NCBI GenBank assembly: GCA_963783195.1
Contig: CAWAMV010000004.1
Span: 2,542,001 to 2,606,000, forward strand
Length of the DNA: 64,000 nucleotides
Reading direction: 5' to 3'
DNA from: Croceibacterium_B sp963783195
GTDB lineage: Bacteria; Pseudomonadota; Alphaproteobacteria; Sphingomonadales; Sphingomonadaceae
The stretch's first letter is position 1. Each line of letters starts with the position of its first letter. Shown here piece after piece: positions 17,772 to 26,840 of this stretch. Both the position numbers and the translations under genes were made by a program. Under the pieces are notes generated by a model. It had not been told where the DNA came from. It was given only the letters and a program-made list of their open reading frames with translations, and ran no database searches.

Positions 17772-19034
17772 TCACTGCAACCAGTCGGGTACGCGCTCGG
17801 CCGCGGTGATTTCTTCTGGCGCAATGCGGTCGGCGACAACGGCGTAGTTGCCGCCGTCGACCATGACCTCGGCCACGAAGCCGCGGCTGTTATAGCTCGA
17901 GGCCATCGTCGCCCCATAGGCCCCGGCGGTACGGAAAACGGCGAGATCGCCCGCTTGCAACGCCTCGATCTCGCGGCCCATGGCGAAAGTGTCGCCAGTC
18001 TCGCAGATGGGGCCGACGATGTTGGCAGTCATCCGCTGTCCGGTGGGATGCACCGCATCGAAATCATGCCACGCACCATAGAGCGCCGGGCGCGCAAGGT
18101 CGTTCATCGCCGCATCCACGATGACGAAGGGTGGGCCGTTGCCGCCGCGCTTCACACGGATCACGCGGGTCAGCAGCACGCCTGCATTGCCGGCAATCAC
18201 CCGGCCGGGTTCGAACATCAGGCGCACGTCCCAGTCCTTGGTCACCCGTGCGACCATCGCGCCATATTCTGCCGGGCTGGGGAACACTTCGCCGGCCTTG
18301 TAAGGCACGCCCAGCCCCCCGCCGAGATCGGCGTGGGTCACGGTATGCCCACCGGCACGCAGTTCGGCGATCAGCCTCCCGAGCTTCTCGAAAGCGCTCT
18401 CCAGCGGCTCGAGACTGGCAAGCTGACTGCCGATATGCACCGCCACCCCGCGCATCGTCACGCCGGGAAGCTGTGACAGCCGGGCGTAGATGCCCGGCGC
18501 ACGATCGATCGGGACGCCGAACTTGTTCTCGGACTTGCCGGTCGAGATCTTCTCGTGAGTGCGCGCATCGACGTCGGGATTCACGCGCAGCACACAGCGG
18601 GCCACCTGGCCCTTTGCCGCGGCGATTTCCGCCAGCTCGACGCCCTCTTCCTCGCTCTCGATGTTGAACTGGCCGATGCGCTCGTCGAGACCCATCGCCA
18701 GTTCGCGCGCAGTCTTGCCCACACCCGAAAAGACGATATCCTCCGCTGGCATCCCCGCCGCCAGCGCCCGCTTGAGCTCGCCGCCCGAGACGACGTCGGC
18801 CCCCAGCCCCTCGCGCTGCATTACCTTGAGCACTGCAAGGTTGGGGTTCGATTTTACCGCGAAGGCGACGTGCGCGCCCGGCAGGCCGGCCAGCGCCTCG
18901 CGAAACACGCGCGCGTGGCGCTCCAGCGTGGCGCGCGAATATACGTATACCGGCGTGCCGACTTCCTCGGCAATGCGCGCGAGCGGCACGTCCTCGGCGT
19001 AGAGATCACCGTCGCGGAGCTGGAAATGGTCCAA
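17772..19034 (-). CDS. lysA: Diaminopimelate decarboxylase
   Basis: A 420-residue fold-III PLP enzyme making lysine from meso-diaminopimelate. The PLP lysine is in HVAFAVKSNPNLAVL, and the HIGSQL and GGGLGVPY motifs bind PLP phosphate. EPGRVIAGNAG and the C-terminal CETGDTF catalytic cysteine segment are present. The order argH, lipoprotein, lysA is common in alphaproteobacteria. Confidence 0.96.
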   Translation of the reverse strand: MDHFQLRDGDLYAEDVPLARIAEEVGTPVYVYSRATLERHARVFREALAGLPGAHVAFAVKSNPNLAVLKVMQREGLGADVVSGGELKRALAAGMPAEDIVFSGVGKTARELAMGLDERIGQFNIESEEEGVELAEIAAAKGQVARCVLRVNPDVDARTHEKISTGKSENKFGVPIDRAPGIYARLSQLPGVTMRGVAVHIGSQLASLEPLESAFEKLGRLIAELRAGGHTVTHADLGGGLGVPYKAGEVFPSPAEYGAMVARVTKDWDVRLMFEPGRVIAGNAGVLLTRVIRVKRGGNGPPFVIVDAAMNDLARPALYGAWHDFDAVHPTGQRMTANIVGPICETGDTFAMGREIEALQAGDLAVFRTAGAYGATMASSYNSRGFVAEVMVDGGNYAVVADRIAPEEITAAERVPDWLQ

Positions 19035-19049
19035 GGTCTGTTCCGGCTA

Positions 19050-19292
19050 TCAGGTCTCGGGCGGAAGGTCGAACGGATCGTCCTCCCGTTCCTCGGAGCG
19101 CTTGCGCAGTTCGACGCTGCGTTCGGGTGCGGCCTGGACGCGCGGCTCGAGCAGCTCAGCCGCGGTCGGTCGGTTGCTGGCGCCATAGGGCGCGGGAGGC
19201 AGGTCGTGCCCTTCGGGGGGGCGGAGCTCCTGCATCTGACCGCAGGCGGCAAGCAGCGCGAGAGCGGGCAGCACGGCGAGGCGAAGTCTCAT
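19050..19292 (-). CDS. Small lipoprotein between argH and lysA (LptM/YifL-like position)
   Basis: An 80-residue predicted lipoprotein. A basic start and hydrophobic stretch end in the lipobox LLAACGQ, followed by a Pro/Glu-rich, low-complexity mature part. The ATG overlaps the argH stop (ATGA) and so fixes the start. Tiny lipoproteins upstream of lysA/dapF are widespread (LptM/YifL). Homology is suggested by position and lipobox, not by strong sequence identity. Confidence 0.75.
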   Translation of the reverse strand: MRLRLAVLPALALLAACGQMQELRPPEGHDLPPAPYGASNRPTAAELLEPRVQAAPERSVELRKRSEEREDDPFDLPPET

Positions 19293-20710
19293 GCATCCAT
19301 CTCCAGGATCTTGCGCGCGGCGGCAACCTGCCTGCGCACCTGGTCCGGCGCCGTGCCGCCAAGGCTGCATCGTGCAGCGACCGAGGATTCCACCGAGAGG
19401 GCAGCAAAGACGCCATCGCCGATACGCGAATCGATGCCCTGCAGGTCATCAAGCGACAGAGCATCAAGCGCTACGCCGCGGCTCTCCGCCAGCTTGACCG
19501 CCGCTCCGGTGACATGGTGCGCCTCGCGGAACGGCACCCCTGCCTGCCGCACCAGCCAGTCGGCGAGATCGGTCGCGGTAGCGTAACCCATTTCGGCCGC
19601 TGCCAGCATCCGGTCGGTGCGAAACGTCGCCTCGGCTATCATCCCGGTCATCGCGGCGATCGACAGCCCGAGCAGGCCTGCCGCCTCGAAGACCGGCGGC
19701 TTGTCGTCCTGCATATCCTTCGAATAGGCGAGCGGCAGGCCCTTCATGGTCACCATGAGTGCGGTCAGGCAGCCGACAATCCGACCCGCATGGCCGCGGA
19801 CCAGTTCGGCAGCATCAGGGTTCTTCTTCTGCGGCATGATCGAGCTGCCGGTGCTGAGCGAATCCGGCAGGCGGACGAACCCGAACGGCTGGCTGGCCCA
19901 CAGGATCAGTTCCTCCGCCAGCCGGCTGAGGTGCAGCGCGCACTGCGCGGCGGCCTGCAGGTAGTCGAGCGCGAAATCCCTGTCGGAAACGGCGTCGAGG
20001 CTGTTGGCCGTCGGCCGGTCGAAGCCGAGCGCCTGCGCAGTCATCTCGCGGTCGATGGCAAAGCCGGTTCCGGCGAGGGCCGCACTGCCGAGCGGGCTCT
20101 CGTTCATCCGTTCGCGCGCATTCGCGAAACGGCTGCGATCACGCCGGATCATCTCGTAATACGCCATCAGGTGGTGGCCCAGCGTTACCGGTTGCGCCGC
20201 CTGCAGGTGCGTAAAGCCTGGCATGATGCTGCCGGCGTGCTCGCCTGCTCGGGTCACCAGGGCCTTCTGCAGCGCTTCAAGGCCGGCGTCGGCCTGGTCC
20301 ATTGCGTCTCGCACCCAAAGGCGGAAGTCGGTCGCCACCTGGTCGTTCCGGCTGCGCGCGGTGTGCAGGCGTCCCGCTGCCGGGCCGATGAGTTCGGCCA
20401 GGCGCAACTCGGTGGTCATGTGGATATCCTCGAGGTCCCAGTCCTCGGGCACGCCATCGGCCTCGTACTCGGCGGCGACAGTGTCGAGTCCCTGCTCGAT
20501 CGTCTTCGCATCCTCGTCGGAAACGATGCCGCAGGCACCCAGCATGGCGACATGTGCCTTGCTCGCCGCGATATCCTGTCGCCAAAGCGCTTTGTCGAAC
20601 GGGATCGACGCGTTAATCTCGCGCATTATCGCAGCCGGGCCTTCCGCGAAGCGCCCGCCCCACATCTGGTTGGAGCCTTCCATGCCCCGTTTGGCCTTAT
20701 TTTCGCTCAC
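19289..20710 (-). CDS. argH: Argininosuccinate lyase
   Basis: A 473-residue enzyme of the fumarase/aspartase superfamily cleaving argininosuccinate to arginine and fumarate. QMWGGRFAEGP opens the core, and GSSIMPQKKNPDAAELVRG is the superfamily signature with the catalytic serine loop. Two starts are possible: 20710, or the in-frame ATG at 20683, which forms a shared CATG with the start of the divergent TlpA gene. The longer start would put its first 29 bases over the tlpA-like gene. Confidence 0.95.
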   Translation of the reverse strand: MSENKAKRGMEGSNQMWGGRFAEGPAAIMREINASIPFDKALWRQDIAASKAHVAMLGACGIVSDEDAKTIEQGLDTVAAEYEADGVPEDWDLEDIHMTTELRLAELIGPAAGRLHTARSRNDQVATDFRLWVRDAMDQADAGLEALQKALVTRAGEHAGSIMPGFTHLQAAQPVTLGHHLMAYYEMIRRDRSRFANARERMNESPLGSAALAGTGFAIDREMTAQALGFDRPTANSLDAVSDRDFALDYLQAAAQCALHLSRLAEELILWASQPFGFVRLPDSLSTGSSIMPQKKNPDAAELVRGHAGRIVGCLTALMVTMKGLPLAYSKDMQDDKPPVFEAAGLLGLSIAAMTGMIAEATFRTDRMLAAAEMGYATATDLADWLVRQAGVPFREAHHVTGAAVKLAESRGVALDALSLDDLQGIDSRIGDGVFAALSVESSVAARCSLGGTAPDQVRRQVAAARKILEMDA

Positions 20711-21290
20711 GTGCGCCGTCGCCCTTCTTGCCGCGTGCGATAGTCAAGGCGATGGGGCGGCGCAACAAAAGGAAACCTCCTCCGCCGCGAAGGTGGACAC
20801 CGCGAGCGAAGAGGCGCTGGCCGGAACGCTTGATCGCAGTCACGCCGGCGAGGGGCTGCCCAAGGTCACGGTCAAGGACCTGACCGGCACCGAATTCGAC
20901 CTGTCGCAAGCTTCGGGCCAGCCGGTGCTGCTCAACCTGTGGGCCACGTGGTGCGCCCCCTGCGTGGCCGAGATGCCGTTGCTGAACGACCTCGCGGGGG
21001 AGCTGAAGGGCAAGGTCAAGGTCGTCACCGTCAGCGAGGACATGAAGGGCGCCGAGGTCGTTGGCCCCTTCCTGAACGGAAAAGACTGGGATAACCTGCC
21101 GCACTGGATGGATCCGGAAAACGATCTCGCCTTCGGTTTCGGTGGCGGGGCCAGCCTGCCGCTGACGGTGCTCTACGACGCGCAGGGCAAGGAGGTCTGG
21201 CGGATCATCGGCGGTTACGATTGGGCGAGCCCTGAAGCGCGCGGACTGATCGACGAGGCGATAGACGGCTCGGGTGCGGGCAATGGCTGA
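20682..21290 (+). CDS. TlpA-family thioredoxin-like lipoprotein
   Basis: A 202-residue predicted lipoprotein (lipobox LLAACDS) with a TlpA/ResA-type thioredoxin fold. The redox motif is LLNLWATWCAPCVAEMP, and the cis-proline region is SLPLTVLYD. Such proteins reduce periplasmic disulfides, often for cytochrome c or oxidase biogenesis. A TGGAG ribosome site 8 bases ahead supports the ATG at 20682. Confidence 0.88.
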   Translation: MPRLALFSLTCAVALLAACDSQGDGAAQQKETSSAAKVDTASEEALAGTLDRSHAGEGLPKVTVKDLTGTEFDLSQASGQPVLLNLWATWCAPCVAEMPLLNDLAGELKGKVKVVTVSEDMKGAEVVGPFLNGKDWDNLPHWMDPENDLAFGFGGGASLPLTVLYDAQGKEVWRIIGGYDWASPEARGLIDEAIDGSGAGNG

Positions 21291-22062
21291 CCCTCGCTCC
21301 CAGTTCGCGCGTGACCGTTCGACGATGCTCGACCGGCGGGCAACCCTGGGAATACTGGGCTTGGGCGGCTTTGCACTGGGCAGTTGCGGCGCGCCGGCGC
21401 GCGCTGCCGCCTGCCTGCTCACGCCGGCCGAGACTCGCGGCCCCTTCCCCGCCAACGGCGGTCGCGACCGCGGCGGGCGGCTCAATGTGCTCGAAAGCGA
21501 CGGGGTCCAACGAAGCGATCTGCGAAGCAGCTTCGCCGGGCTGGAAGGCATGGCCGAGGGTGTGCCGCTCGATCTCGCCATCACGCTGTTCGGCGCTGCC
21601 GGCGGCTGCGGCCGGCTGGCGGACTGGGCGCTTTACCTCTGGCAGAACGATGCCGAGGGCCGCTATTCGCTCTACGATCTTCCTCGCGCCAACTACCTGC
21701 GGGGCCTGCAGCAGAGCGACAACAGGGGGACGGCGCGGTTCCGCACGATCCTGCCCGGCTGTTATGGCGGACGCACCCCGCATGTGCATTTCGAAGTCTA
21801 TTCGAGCGCGCAGGCGGCGATCAGCGGCGAGCCGGCGGTGCTGGCCTCGCAATTCGCCTTTCCTGAGGACGCCTGCCGGGCGGTCTACGCAGCCGACGCG
21901 CGGTACGGCGGAAGCCTTGCCAATCTCGATCGCTGGCCCGCCCGGCGCGACTTCGTGTTTGCGGACGCCGCCAGCGAGACGCTGGCGCTGCAGACGATAT
22001 CGCTGGCAGGCGACGCAAGGTCCGGCTTTCAGGGGACGGCCCGCGTCAACGTCAACGGCTGA
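21283..22062 (+). CDS. Intradiol ring-cleavage dioxygenase-like secreted protein
   Basis: A roughly 259-residue protein with an N-terminal export sequence carrying twin arginines (DRRATLGILGLGG) and an intradiol dioxygenase-like domain. ETRGPFP near the start, YSLYDLPRANY and GGRTPHVHFEVY supply candidate Tyr and His iron ligands. Exported members of this family are common and their substrates are mostly unknown. It begins inside the last codons of the TlpA gene. A start at 21325 would retain the signal. Confidence 0.75.
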   Translation: MADPRSQFARDRSTMLDRRATLGILGLGGFALGSCGAPARAAACLLTPAETRGPFPANGGRDRGGRLNVLESDGVQRSDLRSSFAGLEGMAEGVPLDLAITLFGAAGGCGRLADWALYLWQNDAEGRYSLYDLPRANYLRGLQQSDNRGTARFRTILPGCYGGRTPHVHFEVYSSAQAAISGEPAVLASQFAFPEDACRAVYAADARYGGSLANLDRWPARRDFVFADAASETLALQTISLAGDARSGFQGTARVNVNG

Positions 22063-22076
22063 GGGCTGCGACGGAA

Positions 22077-22152
22077 TGGTGGGCGCTGACGGGTTCGAAC
22101 CGCCGACCTACTCGGTGTAAACGAGCCGCTCTACCAGCTGAGCTAAGCGCCC
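22077..22152 (-). tRNA. tRNA-Val (anticodon TAC)
   Basis: A 76-nt cloverleaf on the minus strand. The acceptor GGGCGCT pairs with AGCGCCC, the D arm contains AGCTCAGCTGGTAGAGC, the anticodon loop TTTACAC holds TAC, and the T loop is GTTCGAACC. The 3' CCA is encoded (22077-22079). No integrase or attachment duplication is seen beside it. Confidence 0.97.
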
Positions 22153-22176
22153 CCGAAACCGGATCGGGCGGCCGCC

Positions 22177-22205
22177 CCTCTAGTCGCGCGCCGGCAGCCG
22201 CGCAA
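22177..22205 (-). promoter_or_regulatory. Putative promoter of tRNA-Val
   Basis: On the minus strand TTGCGC (22200-22205) and TAGAGG (22177-22182) are 17 bases apart. The -10 box lies 25 bases ahead of the tRNA 5' end, a normal distance. Confidence 0.45.
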
Positions 22206-22215
22206 GCCGGGAGCG

Positions 22216-23304
22216 TTACCCGGCCAGCTTGAAAAGCCGCGCCGCGTTGCCGCCGTAGATCGCCCGCTTGACGGCGGGAGGCATCTGCACACCGTCCATG
22301 AAGCGCACCGCCGGCTCCATCGTCTCGTAGGGATAGTCGATCGCCCAGAGCACGTTCTCGGCGCCGAGCACTTCGACCGTGTATGTCAGGGTCGGCGCAT
22401 GCACGAAGCCGCTGGTGGTCACTGCAAAGTTGCGCAGGAACACGTCCGACGGCTTCATTTTGGCCCCGAAAGAACCCGGCCGGTAGTCATACCAGTGATC
22501 TGCCCGCGAGAGATAGAAAGGGATGAATTCGCCCATGTGACCGAGAACGATCTTCAATTTCGGATACCGCACGAAGACGTCCGACAGAATCATCCGCATG
22601 GCATGGGTGCCAGTTTCCACCGCATAGCCCCAGATCGCGGCCCGCAGGCGATTTTCGCGAAACGGGCCGGCCAGACCGTCCGACGGGCACCGTGGGTGTA
22701 TGTAGATCGGCCGGTCGAGCGCCTCGGCAGCCTCGAGGATCGGTCCGAAGCGGGGATCATCGAGATAGAGGTTGTCGGTGTGCGAATTGACGATGAAGCC
22801 GTTGAGGCCGAGCTGCTCGATCGCCCGCTCCATCTCCTTTGCGGCAGCGCCAGGATCTTGCGGAGAGAAGCTGGCGAGACCGCCGAAGCGGGCCGGCCGG
22901 TCGGCCACTATGCGCGCCAGCCGGTCGTTGGCGACACTCGCCATGCGAACCGCATCCGCACGTGGGAGCAACTGGACCCCGGGCGAGGTCAGCGACAGCA
23001 CGTGCATATCGATTCCGAGCTTGTCCATCTCGGCCAATCGGCGGTCGGTGTCGAAAAGGTTGTCGGTCAGGGGATTGCCTGCGGCCGGGTCCGACCCCGG
23101 GGGCGGTCGGAGCTGGACGAGATCGAGATTGTCGCCGCCGGCGATCGCGATGTCCCGGTTCATCGCGGCGATTTCCGGGAAGCTCCACGCTTCCTCCACC
23201 GCGATCCGCCGGATCGGGCCTTTCTGGGCGAGCGCTGTCCCGCTGCCTGCGACTGCCGTGCCAACAGCCGTTGCGGCCAGAAACCTGCGACGATCGATGC
23301 TCAT
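22216..23304 (-). CDS. Tat-exported amidohydrolase-family protein
   Basis: A 362-residue protein of the amidohydrolase-2 family, the group that includes ACMSD and dihydroxybenzoate decarboxylases. The N-terminus DRRRFLAATAVGTAVAG is a Tat signal. Probable metal/active-site segments are AVEEAW, IYIHPRCPSDG, VLGHMGEFIPF and WAIDYPYETMEP. The export signal is unusual for decarboxylases but seen in sphingomonad paralogs. The substrate is not evident, and neighbours give no pathway hint. Confidence 0.82.
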   Translation of the reverse strand: MSIDRRRFLAATAVGTAVAGSGTALAQKGPIRRIAVEEAWSFPEIAAMNRDIAIAGGDNLDLVQLRPPPGSDPAAGNPLTDNLFDTDRRLAEMDKLGIDMHVLSLTSPGVQLLPRADAVRMASVANDRLARIVADRPARFGGLASFSPQDPGAAAKEMERAIEQLGLNGFIVNSHTDNLYLDDPRFGPILEAAEALDRPIYIHPRCPSDGLAGPFRENRLRAAIWGYAVETGTHAMRMILSDVFVRYPKLKIVLGHMGEFIPFYLSRADHWYDYRPGSFGAKMKPSDVFLRNFAVTTSGFVHAPTLTYTVEVLGAENVLWAIDYPYETMEPAVRFMDGVQMPPAVKRAIYGGNAARLFKLAG

Positions 23305-23441
23305 GCGTTGCTCCCTCGGCTGCCACTCACGCGGCAGGCGCTCCCAATCGCTTGATGCCGCAACAGTCTGGTCTCCGCAACGCCGTTCCGGGCCGCCTTG
23401 AATGCTTGGCGCGAGAACGCGGGCGAGCTAGGGGCGCGGAC

Positions 23442-24422
23442 ATGGGACGACCTCGCATCCGCATCCTCGCGACGGGAGGGACCATTGCGGGGACTTCCGG
23501 TTCCACCACGGCACGAGGCTACCGTGCGGGCCAACTGGGGATCGAGCAGTTGCTGGCTGAAGCTGCATCTTTCGGGCTCCAGGCAGACTGTGACGCCCGC
23601 GCCATCGCGGCCATAGGGTCGCAGGACATCGGCTGGGAGGAATGGCAGGCGCTCCATCGGCAGTGTGTCGCAGCGCTGACGGACGACTCGGTCTGCGGCG
23701 TGGTCATCACACACGGAACCGACACGGCGGAAGAGACGGCCTTTCTGCTCGACCTGACCTTGCCCGCCACAAAGCCGGTGGTGATGACAGGTGCGATGCG
23801 GCCGGCTGATGCCCTGGGCAGCGACGGGATGCGCAATCTCGCCAACGCGCTGCGCGTGGCGGGCGATCCCGATGCAGGCGGGCGCGGGGTGCTGGTGGTG
23901 ATGACCGACGAGATCTTCGCAGCGCGCGACGTCAGGAAGTCTGCCACGCAGGGACCTGCGGCATTTCGCGGGTATCCGCGCGGAGCCGTCGGGACCGTGA
24001 CCCCCGGATCGCTCGAATGGTTCGGACTCCCTCCCCGGGCGGGCGAGCCGGCTGCGTTCTCCTGGCCGGATGCGTTGCCGCGGATCGAGATCATCCATGC
24101 GCATGCGGCGATGGACCGGGCGCTGGTGGATGCAGCCGTGGCAGCCGGCGCCTCAGGCATCGTGCTGGCAGGCATGGGCCAGGGCAACGCGCCGCGCATC
24201 GTGATCGAGGCCCTGGCCGAGGCCGCAGCGCAGGGCATCGTCGTGGCTCGCTCGAGCCGGGTCGACCAGGGCCTCGTCGACCGCAACGTCGAGGTCAACG
24301 ACGACGCGCTCGGCTTCGTCGCGGCCAGGGCGCTCAATCCGCAAAAGGCGCGTATCCTGCTAGAGCTCCTGCTGGCCAACGGCACGCGTCAGACGGCCGC
24401 CATCCAGCGGGCCTTCGACTAG
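23442..24422 (+). CDS. Asparaginase/glutaminase-family protein
   Basis: A 326-residue enzyme with both catalytic threonine motifs: ILATGGTIAGT near the start and VVITHGTDTAEETAF at about 90. GMGQGNAP and the C-terminal NPQKARILLEL segment complete the family pattern. No signal peptide is seen, so cytosolic hydrolysis of asparagine is likely. The ATG at 23442 aligns with the family; a longer frame upstream runs antisense through the amidohydrolase gene and is not credible. It shares a CTAG stop with the next, convergent gene. Confidence 0.9.
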   Translation: MGRPRIRILATGGTIAGTSGSTTARGYRAGQLGIEQLLAEAASFGLQADCDARAIAAIGSQDIGWEEWQALHRQCVAALTDDSVCGVVITHGTDTAEETAFLLDLTLPATKPVVMTGAMRPADALGSDGMRNLANALRVAGDPDAGGRGVLVVMTDEIFAARDVRKSATQGPAAFRGYPRGAVGTVTPGSLEWFGLPPRAGEPAAFSWPDALPRIEIIHAHAAMDRALVDAAVAAGASGIVLAGMGQGNAPRIVIEALAEAAAQGIVVARSSRVDQGLVDRNVEVNDDALGFVAARALNPQKARILLELLLANGTRQTAAIQRAFD

Positions 24423-25396
24423 ACTGCCATCCGGGCAACCTTGCCGAGTTCGGCGAAGTAGCGCGCCATTGCGCAGGCCGCGTCGTCCGACAGTGCGATG
24501 AAGGCGCGGCGGCGGTCGGTCTCGTCCTCGACTCGTTCGAGCAGGCCCGCCTCCGTCATCTGACCGATCCAGCGCAAGGCCGTGGTCGGCGGCACGCCGG
24601 CCGCGATGCACAGGCTGGAGACGGAGACGCGCGTATGCTCGACCCGCGCGGCGGTGAGATCGAGCAGGATGTCCCATGCGGGATCGGCGAACAGCTCACC
24701 GTCGAAGAACTTCGCTCGAGCTCGCCGCTGGGCGATGATCTGTCGCACGAGCCGCGGATCGGGCAGCGGCGGCTTTGCCGCGCGGATCAGCCGCCGCTCG
24801 GGATCATCTTCTTCCGGGCCGCTATAGGCTGGCGCGGGGCTCGCGAGGCGGAAGGCACCGCCATCGGCCGCCAGGCCGCGCGCGTTCATCCGCTCCAGCC
24901 TGGCCGCGATTTCGCCAACCTGTTCGGTCAGCCGCAGCAAGGCAAGCCGGTCGTCGCCGGACAGTTCGCGTAACCGCAGGTTGGGGACTTTGGCCAGCAC
25001 CCGGCCGAGCGCGATGATCCGCTCCGCCCGGTTGGGATCGACCAGAATCTGCGCGGCCGAACGGTCGCACGCGCCAAACACCGCATCGAGCGCGGCTACG
25101 CTGGTCGAAATGACGAGGTGCGCCCCCGCCCGCGCGGCTCGTTCGTCGAGCCGGACGAGTGCCGCCAGCTCCGCCGCGCCGACGACGGGACAGTCGACCA
25201 GCACGACCTCGCCCAGCGGATGAACCTCACCGTCCTGCAATGCATCCAGCCCGCCGGCCTCGCGCAGGAACAGGCCGGCGTCGGCGACGTCCTCGCTCAG
25301 TTCGGCACGCACGGTGTCGCGTTCTGCGAAGATCGATACGGCCAGTGTGGACGCGGCGTCGTTGGCCGGTAGGTAGGCGAAATCGGCTTGCGCCAT
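24419..25396 (-). CDS. Winged-helix DNA-binding protein with N-terminal sensor-like domain
   Basis: A 325-residue probable regulator. Residues ~230-320 form a MarR-like winged helix (WDILLDLTAARVEHTRVSVSSLCIAAGVPPTTALRWIGQMTEAGLLERV). Residues ~1-140 look like an alpha/beta pseudo-receiver (EVVLVDCPVVG, HLVISTSVAALDAVFG), with a coiled helical stretch around 155-180 (EQVGEIAARLERMNARG). Targets are unknown. It converges on the asparaginase gene and lies downstream of purA on the same strand. Confidence 0.75.
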   Translation of the reverse strand: MAQADFAYLPANDAASTLAVSIFAERDTVRAELSEDVADAGLFLREAGGLDALQDGEVHPLGEVVLVDCPVVGAAELAALVRLDERAARAGAHLVISTSVAALDAVFGACDRSAAQILVDPNRAERIIALGRVLAKVPNLRLRELSGDDRLALLRLTEQVGEIAARLERMNARGLAADGGAFRLASPAPAYSGPEEDDPERRLIRAAKPPLPDPRLVRQIIAQRRARAKFFDGELFADPAWDILLDLTAARVEHTRVSVSSLCIAAGVPPTTALRWIGQMTEAGLLERVEDETDRRRAFIALSDDAACAMARYFAELGKVARMAV

Positions 25397-25460
25397 CGCG
25401 GCGTTCTCCCCTGATTCGAATACGAACAGGATGAGAACAAAACACGATCAGGTCAAGTAC

Positions 25461-26750
25461 CTAGTCGGCAAACGGGTCCCGCACCAGGATCGTGTCGTCG
25501 CGTTCCGGGCTGGTCGAGACCGAGGCGACCGGGCATTCGATCAGCTCCTCGATGCGGCGGATATACTTGATTGCCTGGGCGGGCAGCTCGGCCCAGCTGC
25601 GCGCGCCGGCGGTGCTCTCGCTCCAGCCCTCGACCTCCTCGTAGACTGGCTCGCAGGCGGCCTGGTCGGCGGCGTTCGAGGGGAGGTAGTCGATCACCTC
25701 GCCATGCAATTCATAACCCGTGCAGATCTTCAGCGTCTCGAAACCGTCGAGCACGTCGAGCTTGGTCAGCGCGATGCCGGTCACGCCGCTGATCGCGCAG
25801 GACTGGCGCACCAGCACCGCGTCGAACCAGCCGCAGCGGCGCTGACGGCCCGTAACGGTGCCGAACTCGTGCCCGCGTTCGCCGAGACGCCGGCCGTCGG
25901 CATCCTCCAGCTCGGTCGGGAACGGGCCGCTGCCCACGCGGGTGGTGTAGGCCTTGACGATGCCGAGCACGAAGCCCGCGGCATTGGGCCCCAACCCGCT
26001 GCCGCTCGCCACCGTTCCGCTGACCGTGTTGGAGCTCGTCACGAAGGGATAGGTCCCATGATCGATGTCGAGCAGCACGCCCTGCGCGCCTTCGAACAGG
26101 ATGCGGCTGCCGGACTTCTTCTCTTGCGTGAGGCGGCGCCAGACCGGCTGGGCGAACTGCTGCACGAAAGGCGCGATCTCGCGCAGCTCAGCCAGGAGCT
26201 CAGCGCGATCGACCGGCGGCTGGCCGAACCCTGCGCGAAGCGCATCGTGATGGGCGCAGAGGCGGTCGAGCTGCGGCTCCAGGTCGTCGAGGTGCGGCAG
26301 GTCGCAGACGCGGATCGCGCGCCGGCCCACCTTGTCCTCGTAGGCCGGACCGATGCCGCGCCCGGTGGTCCCGATCTTGCCCTTGCCCGCGGCAGCCTCG
26401 CGCAGACCGTCGAGGTCGCGGTGGAGCGGCAGAATCAGCGGGCAGTTGTCGGCGATACCGAAGTTCTTCGGCGTGATCGACACGCCCTGCCCCTCGAGCC
26501 GCTCGATCTCACTCTTGAGCGCCCAGGGGTCGAGCACCACGCCGTTGCCGATCAGGCTCAGCGTGCCGGTGACGATGCCGCTCGGCAGCAGGGAGAGCTT
26601 GTAGGTGGTGTTGCCGACCACCAGCGTGTGTCCGGCGTTGTGCCCGCCCTGGAAACGAACGACCACGTCCGCCCGGCTGGCCAGCCAGTCGACGATCTTG
26701 CCCTTGCCCTCGTCGCCCCATTGGGCGCCGATCACGGTGACGTTAGCCAT
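25461..26750 (-). CDS. purA: Adenylosuccinate synthetase
   Basis: A 429-residue GTP-dependent enzyme converting IMP and aspartate to adenylosuccinate. GAQWGDEGKGKIVDWLA is the GTP loop with the catalytic aspartate, QGGHNAGHTL binds IMP, and GTTGRGIGPAYEDK is a further signature. The ATG at 26750 begins exactly at the conserved MANVTVIGAQ; earlier in-frame codons encode unconserved residues. Confidence 0.97.
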   Translation of the reverse strand: MANVTVIGAQWGDEGKGKIVDWLASRADVVVRFQGGHNAGHTLVVGNTTYKLSLLPSGIVTGTLSLIGNGVVLDPWALKSEIERLEGQGVSITPKNFGIADNCPLILPLHRDLDGLREAAAGKGKIGTTGRGIGPAYEDKVGRRAIRVCDLPHLDDLEPQLDRLCAHHDALRAGFGQPPVDRAELLAELREIAPFVQQFAQPVWRRLTQEKKSGSRILFEGAQGVLLDIDHGTYPFVTSSNTVSGTVASGSGLGPNAAGFVLGIVKAYTTRVGSGPFPTELEDADGRRLGERGHEFGTVTGRQRRCGWFDAVLVRQSCAISGVTGIALTKLDVLDGFETLKICTGYELHGEVIDYLPSNAADQAACEPVYEEVEGWSESTAGARSWAELPAQAIKYIRRIEELIECPVASVSTSPERDDTILVRDPFAD

Positions 26751-26840
26751 GGATGCGGCTCTCCACCTGCCAGGATTGATCCACGAACGCCCTTCGACAG
26801 GGACTCGGCGTTCGGGAGGTGCCGTCAATGCGCGCCGCGC

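Noticed and set aside
22077..22152. tRNA-Val as an integration site
   Set aside because: No integrase gene and no duplicate of the tRNA 3' end is seen in the flanking sequence.
22839..23441. A 201-codon N-terminal extension of the asparaginase
   Set aside because: It overlaps the amidohydrolase gene antisense and has no conserved sequence; the family starts at 23442.
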